Of a stretch of DNA of 64,000 nt, positions 12,017 to 22,734 are shown one piece after another. This stretch comes from Liolophura sinensis (taxonomy: Eukaryota > Mollusca > Polyplacophora > Chitonida > Chitonidae), in contig NC_088295.1 of the NCBI RefSeq assembly GCF_032854445.1, positions 72,194,028 through 72,258,027 on the forward strand. The letters are read 5' to 3'. A program made the translations under genes and the position numbers. The stretch's first letter is position 1, and each line of letters opens with the position of its first letter. A model generated the notes under the pieces. That model had not been told where the DNA came from. It ran no database searches and saw only the letters and a program-made list of their open reading frames with translations.

Positions 12017-12095
12017 AACTCTGCTGACCGGATGAATGATGGATGCAAGTGACAATACTCACACTGTTAACGTATTACATCGTAGGCTTTCTCAT

Positions 12096-12540
12096 AGAGT
12101 GCATTAAGAAGTAATGGAGGAATGACGTTCATCTTCATGAAAGGAGTATGCCAAATAGTTGCATATGTTGAGGCTGTAATAACATCTATATCAAGAATGT
12201 GTTAAATATTTATACTTCGCCATCATGCAAGATGCATGTGACCGCTCAGTTTCTTGTCCCGCGCATATCAAATAACTATTATTAGGCCAAACGTCATATA
12301 TTTGGAACCGATATTAACACCATTTGGTCATATAGAGAAGGATTTTTGTCTGAACGGATTACATTAACAAACCGTAGCCTGATCATGCGTGATGATGCAG
12401 TATTTCTTGTGATTATGCTTTGGTCTACTTCTTCGTTTGTCTCCCGCCAGCCAAACCACATCCTAACCAAACTGTCGTACTGTCTTATTCTACATCATTA
12501 GGCATTATCTATTCCATTATGGCTGATCTAAACAAATTTT
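12096..12540. other. No gene seen
   Basis: AT-rich sequence between R6 copy 1 and R1 copy F; nothing recognisable. Confidence 0.45.
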
Positions 12541-12544
12541 GTCA

Positions 12545-12810
12545 AAGCATGTCCTATTTCGGGTCAGTTGTATTCACGCAAACCCAGGCATTGAAAAGTA
12601 CCAATTTGTATTCCCGATTAGTGTAGGCTGGAATGTGCCTGTCTCGCCTGTGTGATCTAGCCAGCCAAATGGAACTCTTGCTGCAGTAAAATTAGTAATG
12701 ATTCCGATTGGAATCTTCATGGTGGTGCTGTCAGAAGTAATGTCCACAAAAAAATCGCTTATACAGAATAACACCGTGTGAAAGATTACAATCCACGTGA
12801 GTCGCACCGA
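12545..12810 (-). repeat. Dispersed repeat R1, copy F (5' part)
   Basis: Minus-strand match to the conserved R1 block. It includes the CACGTG motif near 12,795, ATTTTACTGCAGCAAGAG, CTAGATCACACAGGCGAGAC, CTAATCGGGAATACAAATTG and CCTGGGTTTGCGTGAATAC. It lacks the long R1 3' portion. This is the only copy whose shared reading frame is unbroken. Confidence 0.7.
12574..12807 (-). other. 77-codon open frame in R1 copy F; possible relic or short secreted peptide
   Basis: The frame starts with ATG at 12,807. A hydrophobic N-terminus, MRLTWIVIFHTVLFCISDFF, resembles a signal peptide. It is followed by TNFTAARVPFGWLDHTGET and NTNWYFSMPGFA, then a TGA. The C-terminal half is the same frame seen broken in copies A, B and C and partly in D. 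The N-terminal half has no counterpart in those copies, so the start may be fortuitous. I do not recognise the family. It could be a real small exon or gene, or a chance survival of an ancestral frame. No upstream promoter or splice signals were identified. Confidence 0.2.
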
Positions 12811-13125
12811 ATATTTGCCTGCAGTTCAGCAAATAGACCGTTTTACTTATTTAATGATGTTTAACGTATTATCGAAGTATCCTCTCAGAAATGATGGTGT
12901 ATGTTTGTTCTGCCATAATCTTTGCTCGAGCCTTATATATGCACACCTGCTGGTAGCTTACATAGCATGAACTTCTTAAACGCTTTTGTTACTTGAGGAT
13001 GTAATCCAAAGTTCCAAAGTCGTAAAAACCGCCCTTATTTCCAATGCAAAGTGCAATCAGACCCGAACCCTTGAAGCCCTTATTCCGCATTATCATTTGG
13101 TTATCCCTGTTACTGTGATAGTTAA
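12811..13125. other. No gene seen
   Basis: Unremarkable AT-rich sequence. A phrase GTGCAATCAGAC near 13,049 recurs near 18,837 and 24,733, so some of it is dispersed repeat. Confidence 0.4.
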
Positions 13126-13127
13126 GG

Positions 13128-13212
13128 GATGTTATGACCCATAAGTGGTTAATACTAGGATTTGAACTCGTTTCCCACAGTCCAGCGCTCTACCAAATGA
13201 GCTCAAGGTAAA
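13128..13212 (-). mobile_element. tRNA-like sequence, probably a SINE head
   Basis: On the minus strand: GAGCTCATTTGGTAGAGCGC resembles a D-arm/A box, then CTGGACTGTGGG, and B box GAGTTCAAATCC. A complete cloverleaf cannot be drawn because the anticodon stem does not close and no acceptor stem is visible. A tRNA-derived SINE head or tRNA relic is more likely than a working tRNA gene. Confidence 0.45.
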
Positions 13213-13860
13213 TTCCCATTGTTCACACATAGTTCACTTTCATTAGTAAGTCAACTAAGATAGAAGGAAGGACGTATGCGAATTACACCCTTTTTAATTG
13301 GGTGTTAAATGATGAGCATTCAGGGAAAGATCAACCATGTTGGAGAGGATACAAAGCTGGTTCACACTGATCCAGTCATCGTTTTCTCATGGCGCTAATA
13401 GTGCCAAGTGGGATCAGTCACTATGAAGACGAAACGCACGTCTAACTTACAACACATCAAGCTTATCTGAAAACATCTCAGTATCACTCACTCATAAACC
13501 TGTGTGTTTCTCACGGTATATAAAAGATAGAAACCTCGACACAAACCTCTGAATCCACTGCACTAAATCATAATATCAAAAGCCACTGACATAAATAACC
13601 CTTGAAGCATCCATTTAGACTGTTTCAGATTTCAGCTATTTATCCGTTGTTGCATTTCTGGGACGTGAGAGGTATGCGATATGTGGCTATCGATAACGAC
13701 AATCATATTTGTCATCGATATCTCGTAACTAGGTTGATGCTCTAGTTACTCGCTGACGCATGAAGAGGATATGAAGCGCACATCACCAAGGGTATAACAC
13801 TGCCGAACATATCTCACGAAGGACTAATTGCCACTAAAGCTAATCTCATGTAGGACATTA
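13213..13860. other. No gene seen
   Basis: No recognisable gene or element between the tRNA-like sequence and R6 copy 2. Confidence 0.45.
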
Positions 13861-13865
13861 TTTCT

Positions 13866-16800
13866 ATTCTGTTATACCCGTGCGGACCATATGTCTAATA
13901 GGATGATTTACAATGGTGCTGTGTTACAGTTCAACGACCACCTCACTTATAACGCCACTCTGAGGATGCCGACTTGACATACGCCACAAAACAATACATC
14001 CTTATAACTGTTCGCGTGTCGCTGTGGATGTGATATGCTATGAGCCAAGGGACTGGACGACACAGACTTGTCTTCCCTGTTCGTAAATCACCAATGACCA
14101 CCTGACAGGCTCAAACTATAAATGCCGAGAAGGTCTGGTCAGATAAGGTCAGACGTATAAGGACTTGATGTAGTAATTCTCCACTAATAACATGTGGTAT
14201 GGATATGAAATCAATCAAAATTTATTTGTCTCAAGATGTCTCAAGGATTGATGTTCTATTGTAAAGGGAATTTTGGCATACCAAGACTTTCCCTGTGTCA
14301 TACAGGCATGTTGAAGATTAAAGAGATAAAACGAATCAGCAAAGCTCAGCCCTAAATGGAAGGGAATTAACATACAGGCCTACTGAACGACCATTTCTGT
14401 TTAACCGAAGAGGAATGCTACTTTCAGAGGACACATGTAGTTTTCACATAAACAAAATTGTATCCATTGCTTCGCCTTTACATATCTCATTTTGGTTCAT
14501 TCACTGAGTACTCATCAGTGGAAGCTCACCAAGGCTTGAAAAAAGTTTGAAACTTGAGATGAAGTCCTTGGACTGGAAAGACAGTCAGACAGTAGAGAAT
14601 GTAGGATACGAAACTTCGGCTTTCGTTAACACAGGTTTACTCTGTATGTGTTACAGCGGTTCCAACTGAATTAACAGCGTTACCTTGCACGGGTTACAAC
14701 TAAGACAGTCAGACTTCGCGCCAGGTTCGTTTCACGGTTGTGAGAACAAATTCACTCGGCGCTGTATGTTATCCTAGTGTGTGTATCAGAGAGTCCAAGG
14801 CGTACATCATCCCTCAATCCAATTTTTGTGCGGACTACGTTTCTCAATAATAAGTCATGTCTAAAGCTTAACCTTAACTGAGTAAAGTTTCTGAAAACCT
14901 TTTCAAGTGCGAGGGAAGATGCAAAATCTTCACAATCTCTCACAATTGAATTCTGCTTGCTTGGAAAGGTCCGGAGAGGCCCCATCAGCGTCTCTTGCCT
15001 TCCGGGCCTACATACACTGTTTCATGTCAAACATACAGTGATTAAAGACGTGCCAAATTCTTGACAACAGCATTTCAAAATGTATTCTCAACATGACCTA
15101 TATAATTCATAAACTATTTCCAAGGACTGTCAGCAAATCTAATTATTACTGACTATTACAAATGAAGTATCTGGCATATTCAATTGTCATATTATTCCGC
15201 TTATTACATAATGAACGCGGAGTGAATCACAAAAGGCATTGTTTGTCTCTGCATCGCAAATCTGCTTTGATACGTAGTCAATAATACAGGATTTTGAGAC
15301 TGTAATAGATGTGTTTTACATTAAGAATCATTCTGTGGTGAATATTTCTGTCTTCTTTACTATATTTTAATGTTATTAAATGTTAAATGTGATGACAACA
15401 CCGTCATTGTGAGTAATTCAGTATATTTTAATAAACATCACAGCATTTTGTTCTACCTAATTCTAGAATTTCCTCTCTATACTGTATGTGTTTTTATTAC
15501 ATCCTGAGATACATAAATATTCTTCTCAAGCATGTTTTCTGATTGGTTCCCGTGCATAGTCAAGATACCCTGGCTTTGACACGTCATCAGTCCCATTGTT
15601 CTAGGATATGCTGGATTATATAACAACGGAATATATTATGGGAGAACTTTCGCGTAGTAAGGAAAGCCCTTACAGGGATTGGAATCACTTATAAACCCCG
15701 TCAGAGTAGAGATCATAGTGTGCTCTCTTATAACTGTCTCGAGTCCTTCAGCACAAGAGAGAAAAACACCGTGCAGTTCGATTACTGTTCCACTTGTGCG
15801 TAATAGACACAATCGAGTCACTGCCCGTGTCCTACGATCCAGCTCTTACTTCTGATATCCACAGGAATCCCAGTTGACCATCTCGTCTGCGGCAGAACTG
15901 CTTGAATAAAGCCCTGATTTTTGCTGCTAGCTTTGTATTAACCAACCACAATTTCCTTGTCCCTGCGCACTCTAATCTACATCCGGATCCTTTCAGCCCG
16001 CAGATAGTTGGCATCTGTTCATGGGGTTCGACGACTGGTATATTCCGTTATTTGACAGAAAAATTTCATGCTGCATATAAATCATAAGGCCTTAGAGATG
16101 ACAGGTGGAAGTGATCGATACGTCTGTTACGTGTATAGGAGGGATGCAGACGAATAACACATCAATGTTTGGCTCTTTTCATGGTCTGATGAGTCAGTCA
16201 GTAGGTTCATTGAATTTACCATGTATTAATATTTTAAGACAAGGTGGATTTATTCGTCATTGAGAAGTGTTTGACCGCGTTGACTACCTTCCAACATAGC
16301 TGAACATTATATATATTATATTATATATGCACATTTCTAAAAAGATAAATCTGAGGAGTAAATGTCCAAGCGAAAGAGAAAAGTGAAATCGTTCTGGATT
16401 TCTTAACAAGGAACCATACGTTTATATTGTATTGACAACAGTGCAATCCTAGGCAAGAACTTTCCCAGTTTCTCAACTACCAAATCAGGAGCATCTCAAA
16501 TCTTCCATTAGAATACTCGTCGAGGGATGACCTTAAAATGGTACTCACTCGTATTATGAAACATTGCGCTTTTCCTCCTCCTGGCTGGGGTAAAACTGTG
16601 CACTTGTCGTAACCCAGCTATGGAAAACCTACAAATCACAATGTTCTACTCTGCAGCATGCAATAACTGTGTAATGTTTCAGGCGATACAAGTTACGACC
16701 AGAGACTAGAGCTCCTTGCAGTGTCTGAGATTTCTGATATTACCGCCATCAGGCAGAAGGAAAGAAAACAAAACTATTCTCCCTTTTTTCGATATAACCT

Positions 16801-17050
16801 TTAAGGGCCAGCTGAAGATACATCTTCTTTAGTCCCTTATCAGAAAAAACAAAGTATGCTCTTCTGAAAAATACCCAGTGTCTTACGTAAAGAGCAAAAA
16901 CATGGTTTCCTCCAATCCATCAGAAGTCGTCAATAGTAACCAATTATCTTGTCTTACTTGTCTTACGAAATGCTTTAAGCTCTGCAGTCTGGATGAATGA
17001 TGATCTAATCACAGTACCCAGATGCTTAACACATTGCATGAAGGATTTAG
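13866..17050 (+). repeat. Duplicated block R6, copy 2
   Basis: Collinear with 10,295-12,095 at both ends but about 1.3 kb longer, so it has gained internal sequence or copy 1 has lost it. Matches resume at AAAGAGCAAAAACATGG (about 16,890) and run through CTGGATGAATGATG to ACACATTGCATG. It holds only one diverged unit of the 57-bp repeat. The middle (about 14,850-16,850) shows no convincing gene; open frames of 60-77 codons there have no recognisable motif. Confidence 0.7.
14117..14155 (+). promoter_or_regulatory. Candidate core promoter in R6 copy 2
   Basis: TATAAATG at 14,117-14,124 and AAGGTCAGACG with its A at 14,151 give the same 34-bp spacing as in copy 1. This supports an ancestral promoter in the duplicated block; present activity is unknown. 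Confidence 0.3.
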
Positions 17051-17083
17051 TGTCCATTTACAACATTCTAGCTACGTTCATCT

Positions 17084-17465
17084 TCAGGAATGAATGAATG
17101 AATGAATGGATGAATGCTTGGAGTTTAGACAATTTTTCAGTCATATGACAACAAGGAGTCATTAGGTCTGTGTGCGTATACCTTATCTTCTTGTGACAGG
17201 GCGAGTCCATGCCGCCAAAGTGCTGCCGCCGCTGAAGCGTCATGCTGAAGACCCCAGACATGACACCGCACCCAGTCACATTATACTGACACCTGGTCAA
17301 CCAGTCATGTTTCCTTGTTCAAACGTCTCAGTGCTGAGAGCCAAGCGAAGTAGCAACAAGTTTCATTTTAAAAGTCTTTGCTCTGACCCGACTCGGGTTC
17401 ATCTCGGGTTTCCCGACTTCAAGGTGGACGCTTTAATCATTCGGCCATCGAAGCGGTCTTTCAAC
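17084..17465 (-). mobile_element. tRNA-derived SINE of a second family, near full length
   Basis: On the minus strand the head reads GCTTCGATGGCCGAATGATT, AAAGCGTCC and GAAGTCGGGAAACCCGAGA, like a Leu/Ser-type tRNA head with a decayed B box. The 3' part carries GTCATATGACTGAAAAATTG, typical of a common molluscan SINE tail. It finishes in an ATTC microsatellite (plus-strand GAATGAATGAATG near 17,090). Open frames crossing it are incidental. Confidence 0.8.
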
Positions 17466-17469
17466 TTCA

Positions 17470-18050
17470 GGAAAGAAATATGAAAAATCTTCATGAAGTT
17501 TAGAACGAAATAACACCTATAATCAAGGAGATGTTAAATGGTCATACGAAGAAGCTTGGGAAGATACATTCTCCTTCTCGACTTCTTGTATCGCATTTTA
17601 AAACAACCTTTCACATTTTAATCAACATGAATTTGGATTTCTTTGCTCTGCGTTGCGAAGGATATCTGGGACAAAATATTCTAGGAAGGCAGATTCTTTC
17701 TGACAGTCTGATACCAAATCAGTGTTTGGATTCCAATGTTCTCATAGTTCATGGAACCTTGGTGTTAACATGCCGTCGACAGCTCGTGGTGCCCTTCATG
17801 AACGTTCTTAAAAGACCACTTATCTTCTACCAGTAAGACGTGAAGGCGAGTACGTCACACGTGTGGAAGTTCGTACGTAACTTGCCAAAGTTAGGAGGTT
17901 TAATGCAGAGGTGAATCAGCCGATGTTATGTGTATAACGTTGAAATGTTTTATATAGCTACATTTTGGATGACAGGATTTTATCCGCTATTATGCTTTAG
18001 TAATCTGGTTAAGACAGTCACTGAGAAACGCCTGAGTCCTCTCTTGACGG
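17470..18050. other. No gene seen
   Basis: Open frames at 17,531-17,836 and 17,930-18,151 have no recognisable domains; the second runs into an R3 core. Nothing else found. Confidence 0.4.
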
Positions 18051-18052
18051 GT

Positions 18053-18181
18053 GGATCCTGGAAATATCCACTTCACGTCAAAGGGAAGCTGCTATTCAGA
18101 GTAAAGCAGGAACTGTGTCACAACAGACAGATAAAATGGCAGATTACCTAAGGATCAGCTTAGCTTGTGGTGTGAGCTTTT
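18053..18181 (+). repeat. R3 core, copy 1
   Basis: Runs from CTGGAAATATCCACTTCACG through AGGAACTGTGTCACAACAG to AAAATGGCAGATTACCTAAG and GATCAGCTTAGCTTGTGG. It is the reverse orientation of the cores at 46.9, 49.3, 54.5 and 57.9 kb. It contains a CRE-like CACGTCA. It also has an ATG opening a short frame (MADYLRISLACGVSF then stop) that matches the same position in the other copies. Confidence 0.8.
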
Positions 18182-18324
18182 AACTTGTAACAGTGCAAGT
18201 CACCTTCGGTGTCTGAGATCAGATGCTTGAAGTCAACGTTTTTCTGACCATTAACCAAGATGTGGAACACAAATACTGATGTCTAGCAAATCCTTTCTTG
18301 CCATTCTTGTGACCACTGTGTGTC

Positions 18325-18359
18325 TCAATGTAAATCGAACTGCGTTCGGTTTACATTGA
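18325..18359. repeat. Short hairpin (inverted repeat)
   Basis: TCAATGTAAATCGAAC and GTTCGGTTTACATTGA pair around the three-base loop TGC, a 16-bp stem with one T-G pair. It lies about 150 bp beyond an R3 core. It could be a foldback footprint or an RNA hairpin. Confidence 0.7.
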
Positions 18360-18489
18360 CCGGAATTACGAACCACAACACCCTTCGGTAATTGAGTACA
18401 TGGGCGGTTTTACTTACACTTTCATATGTAACGTTATATTATGGTATTCTTACAGCGATAACCACCTATGTTTACCATGCCCTAATACA

Positions 18490-19030
18490 TGCTCACTGGT
18501 AACTGACTCAGCGCCAGCTTTGTGGACAATTGTATTACTTTCCATGAGAGTCTGTGATCCGTCCGGGAAGCGGGAGTCCACTGTCACACTGTCGTCGCTG
18601 CCCTGGTTTTACTCTCTATGCTGTCCGTCTTTAAATTTATTTTCCTGTAATCAACAATTATTTGAAGTTAATTAGTATTCTACATAAAAATGTATTTGAA
18701 TGCTCACTGATACAGACTTAGCCCTAGCTTTGTGGACAATTGTATTACTTTCCAGGGGAGTCTGCAGTATATCTGAGAAGCGTGAGTACACATTGACTCA
18801 AGATGCCAAACTTTCCATCATTTCCAAGACAGTAGTGCAATCAGACCAAAATCCTTCAAGTACTTAATCCACGTACATGTATTTAGTCAGTTAAACACCT
18901 TCTACTTAATATATGACAACCCCCCCCCCCCCCAAGATCCCTTGAAGTAGGTGGCTTTCCTGTAATCCACAATTACCTAAAATTAATTATTAATTTTACT
19001 CAGTACAAAGCGCATGTATAATTGTATTCT
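18490..19030. repeat. Direct duplication, about 210 bp offset
   Basis: GCTTTGTGGACAATTGTATT followed by ACTTTCCA occurs at about 18,519 and 18,729. Both copies are preceded by TGCTCACTG and followed downstream by CCTGTAATC(A/C)ACAATTA. The second copy also contains a C homopolymer (about 18,920-18,934). Confidence 0.75.
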
Positions 19031-19194
19031 ATTTGTACCAGTAGGCCTATGTTTGGAGATTATGTTAACCATTTTCAAGTCGTCCTCAGAAACGTATGCT
19101 TGACATGCTATCATTTAAATTTATGGTGATGTGGTATTTAGATCATGGCCTAAATAATGATCTTACATTTGGAATTGGATCTCAGTAGTAAACC
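19031..19194. other. No gene seen
   Basis: Short unremarkable stretch before R2 copy 2. Confidence 0.4.
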
Positions 19195-19480
19195 AACTAC
19201 GATAGGAGGAAACAGGCAAATAACACCCTTTTTGCGTAATAAATCTCATTTTAAATTGGTCAGTGAGCACTTTGCGGAGGAGCAATCGACATGAAGACAA
19301 CAAAAAGCTGATGTAGTGTGATCCAGCCATTCTGAGTTTATCCTGCATTATCGATCATACGACATATGTTTGGTAAGTCGATTCTCATGCTGTGTTTTTT
19401 ATCATAAGCTACCTCCAGAAATATACAAGATGATGAATGGGTGGTAAGGTGGTGTTGTCAGCTAACCGTGGTTTCCTGTA
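19195..19480 (+). repeat. Dispersed repeat R2, copy 2
   Basis: Contains GCGTAATAAATCTCATTTTA, GAGCAATCGACATGAAGAC, GTGTGATCCAGCCATTC, CATACGACATATGTTTGGTA and GATGATGAATGGGTGGTAAG. It is collinear with copy 1 over about 280 bp and matches the minus-strand copies at 33.6 and 40.5 kb. Confidence 0.8.
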
Positions 19481-22345
19481 AGCTGGGCTTGCGCTCGGTT
19501 CAGAAAGTAATTAATCTGAGCTGACACGTGTAGCTCTGTAGCCATTGTGCTAGAACCTACATACCGCACGCCCAGGATACAGATAGCCCTTGACGAATAC
19601 TGTATGAAACCTTGCTTTTACACATTTCTTTTGCCTCTATTTCAAACTGTGATGTATATTTATATATTCTCTTGTTCCAAGAGCAGTGCAGATATGAGAG
19701 GCTTGCTATACATGTACGCTATGCATATTTAAAATATGGTTTGAAGCAAAGACCGGGGAGTTGCATTCTAGGAAATGATAAACACAGACTCAACATATTT
19801 GTAAAATAGCGCTTAAACAACCCGATAGTCTTTCCTTGACAGATTTTGGAGAGGTTCATTATGTAGGTACCAACGTCACATTCAATTACTCATGAGGACA
19901 AGCCATGGTAATATCAAAACAACGACCGACATCACCAAATTAGGGCAATAGTGTAAAGAGAGTGATAAAGTGAGAACGTAAAGTGATAGGACGTATACAG
20001 TCGTGTTCAATAAGTAAGCCCTGAAACAAGAAAAAATACAGACATAATCGATTGCAAACAACCAACATATTTGTTTTTTAGCTGACGTACGTCTGGGTTG
20101 CATTAACCTGAGCGCGATCCATCCACGCTACAGTTAAGAAATAGTCTGAAAAAAATACTTTCTATATTTTTCCTAACATGTAATTTCTACCAATATGATT
20201 TGGGTGATTCGATTTGATTGAAATCGTTAGACGTCGATATAGCGCGTCTTTAAGGAGGAAGTCAAGATTATTGGGCAATGCCCCCACACTGGAATTACAG
20301 TTATGCATTTAGGGATGCAGGTTCTGGAATGGAAGAGGGGATCAGCATGTCCTTAAATTGACCTTGGTCTATTTCGCCTGGCGTTTCCGGCTCAATCAAC
20401 AGAGTTTCCTTGGGCAAGCTACAAACGCAGACGCTCTGGGAGAAGTTTTTTGCAGCTGATCGGTGTTACGGCTGTTGGAACAAATTTACTTTGAACTGTC
20501 TGCGATTCCGTTGTCTGTGTCAAGGATACAAAGCATTTGTGGCCAATACGCCAAGCTTTGGCGCCAGATCGACACAGAATTTGTCTTTTCCCTTTCAATT
20601 TTTTTTGAAAACTACTCTCACTCTTCATTCCACGCGTAAGTCCTTGATCCATAAATGATTTATGTATTTATATTTTTGAATGTTTTTGCCAGAGTTTTTC
20701 TTACGGCCAGGTGTGTAGCTAGAGAAAATGGACCTTCAGCCTTAGCCTGTGGTAAAAATTGTTTCTTATAAGATACAGGATCAATTTTTCTGTCTCCTTA
20801 TCTATATTTCCGACAAGTAACCCGAGTTCTGAGAGATCAAATTATAGGCATATAAATGTAAATTGGACTCGCCATTAGATATTATTGTACAGTACAGGTG
20901 ATATAAAAAGGAAACGACTATTTTGTAGCATAGCCACCAAAAACGTCTTCTTATAAATATTCTAGCGTAGACAGAAGTCTGTTCCCTGTGTGGTAATTGT
21001 AAGAAACCATCTCCCACCTGAACAGCTGTGTACAGGGAGATTCTGTTCACATAGAGTTGTACACTGGAACAAATGGTTGATTGACTGCTCGACCTTGTCA
21101 TGTGTTTTCTAGATATATACATATACAGATATATTTTGTAATGAAAACATCAAGCTTTTTCATAAGTCATTTTCATAAAGACACATTAAAGTTTACTTTT
21201 TTTGGAAGGAAAAGTAAGGCCTTAAGTCAGGTGATGTTTGGATAAAGCATCCATTGTAAAAGAGTCAGTCAGAATCGGGGACAAATATAGGCAGCAGCAC
21301 CAGTTTAATAGTTCTTGTAAATGTACTAGTGTAAGTAGAAATTTGTGTACAATGTGCAACAATCTGCCGCGAAAAACCGCCAAGCTGTTTGTGTAATCTC
21401 TCGTGTATACTGCAACTTTCAATCTGTGTGTTGACAAATCGTTTCTCTCAACGCTCTACAGTAACTATAACGAATACGATACATCCCCTTCCCCCAAAGG
21501 AAAAAGTCTTATTTCGTTTAAGAAACGAGGATATATTGGAAGGGTTTTCACTCCGTTAAGAATGTCCTCAAAGTGACTGGAAGTCATTGTCAGTCTTGTC
21601 ACAATTGAAATTATGATGCGCCAGCAAACAGAACCAAAGATTCAAAAGAAAAGGCAATATAACACTGACCCCTTCAATTCCAGCACATTTAGGACAACGG
21701 TATCAGTTCATCGAAAAGAGAAAGACCTAAAATACTTCTGAATCCTTCGGTAATCCGAGTGGTTAACGGTAGCACTGTTTGGACAACGCCCCTGTTTGTC
21801 TGTTATTATCCTATAATCCCAGATCTAAGTTCACTAGTACTCAACACATTCGGCACAGCACACAGAACCGAATGGACCCAATCAAGACTGTCATCAGTGC
21901 CCAGTGACTGGAGCAAGTCTCAGGCTGCATGCAGTTTATAAACTTTTTCTTTTAGGTGCAAAGAAGCCTTTTACTGAATCATGTCTGGACCTCGAACATG
22001 ACGAACAACACAAACTGTGTTTGGTAAAAGTGATGACGTACGGAGTATCTACTAACACACAGTCTCAAAAGTCAATGAAAAGTAGCACCAAATCACCAAA
22101 AAACACAAACCCGTACACTGATACCACTTGGATATCATCAGCAATTTTATCCGAAAAGGCATTGCATGTATGAACTCCGCAATCCCTTTGTCTGTAGGTA
22201 ACTACCAATCATTGCCTTTGGCATGGTCTTAACTGCTCCAGATCATTAAGATAACCTTCACGAGATTTTGAGCATACCTTTTGTTATCTTTTCCCTACGC
22301 CAACTTTCCGCGAAGGGCAGCTGTAATTTTAAGAGTTCATATAAA
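19481..22345. other. No gene seen
   Basis: Several unrecognisable open frames lie here; the largest is 106 codons on the minus strand at 20,802-21,122, and another of 89 codons is at 21,904-22,173. None has a recognisable domain, signal peptide or splice context. A tRNA-A-box-like phrase, GTAATCCGAGTGGTTAACGG near 21,751, may be a worn SINE head but has no visible body. Confidence 0.4.
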
Positions 22346-22348
22346 TGG

Positions 22349-22384
22349 ATATTTTTGAGCCCGGCGTTAAACACCAATTTACCA
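22349..22384 (+). mobile_element. SINE tail fragment (first family)
   Basis: GATATTTTTGAGCCCGGCGT followed by TAAACACCAATTTACC matches the 3' end of the SINE at 3736-3990. Confidence 0.6.
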
Positions 22385-22734
22385 GTCCAGCCACCAGTAA
22401 ATCACTCATATCTTCTCCACTAGAATAGTGTTTGGGGCGAAGTCATCCATGCATGTCAAACGATATGTATCTGAAAGTACTCAAGTATATCACTTCAAGA
22501 AAACCAAAGATTTCTAGTGATCTTGAAATATATTCAAACTCTATTTAGAATGTAAGACAGGAGCGCTTGTGGTAAGTGATTTTAATGTGTTCCAAAAATA
22601 TATGACTATCTTGCGCTCTAAGTTCAGGAACTTCATTTGTATTCATATTCGCATGATAATGATATTTTAAGACACGGGTAAAAACCTATAAATGAATTAA
22701 TGGAAAGATTATATAGTGATTTGTCAGAGCAAAA

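Larger units (their letters stand above)
10295..12095 (+). repeat. Duplicated block R6, copy 1
   Basis: Shares with 13,866-17,050 a series of collinear matches. These include GACCATATGT, ACTGAGGGTACC versus TCTGAGGATGCC, CACCTGACAGGC, CTATAAATACCGCC versus CTATAAATGCCGAG, and AAGGTCAGAC. Farther on, CTTACCGAAAGAGCAAAAAC matches CTTACGTAAAGAGCAAAAAC, and CCGGATGAATGATGG matches CTGGATGAATGATG. Copy 1 holds a five-unit minisatellite where copy 2 has about one unit. No intact gene is seen. Confidence 0.75.

Noticed and set aside
11676-12062. 128- and 107-codon frames on opposite strands
   Set aside because: By-products of the 57-bp tandem repeat.
13128-13212. Functional tRNA gene on the minus strand
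   Set aside because: D-arm-like and B-box-like parts exist, but there is no closing anticodon stem or acceptor stem.
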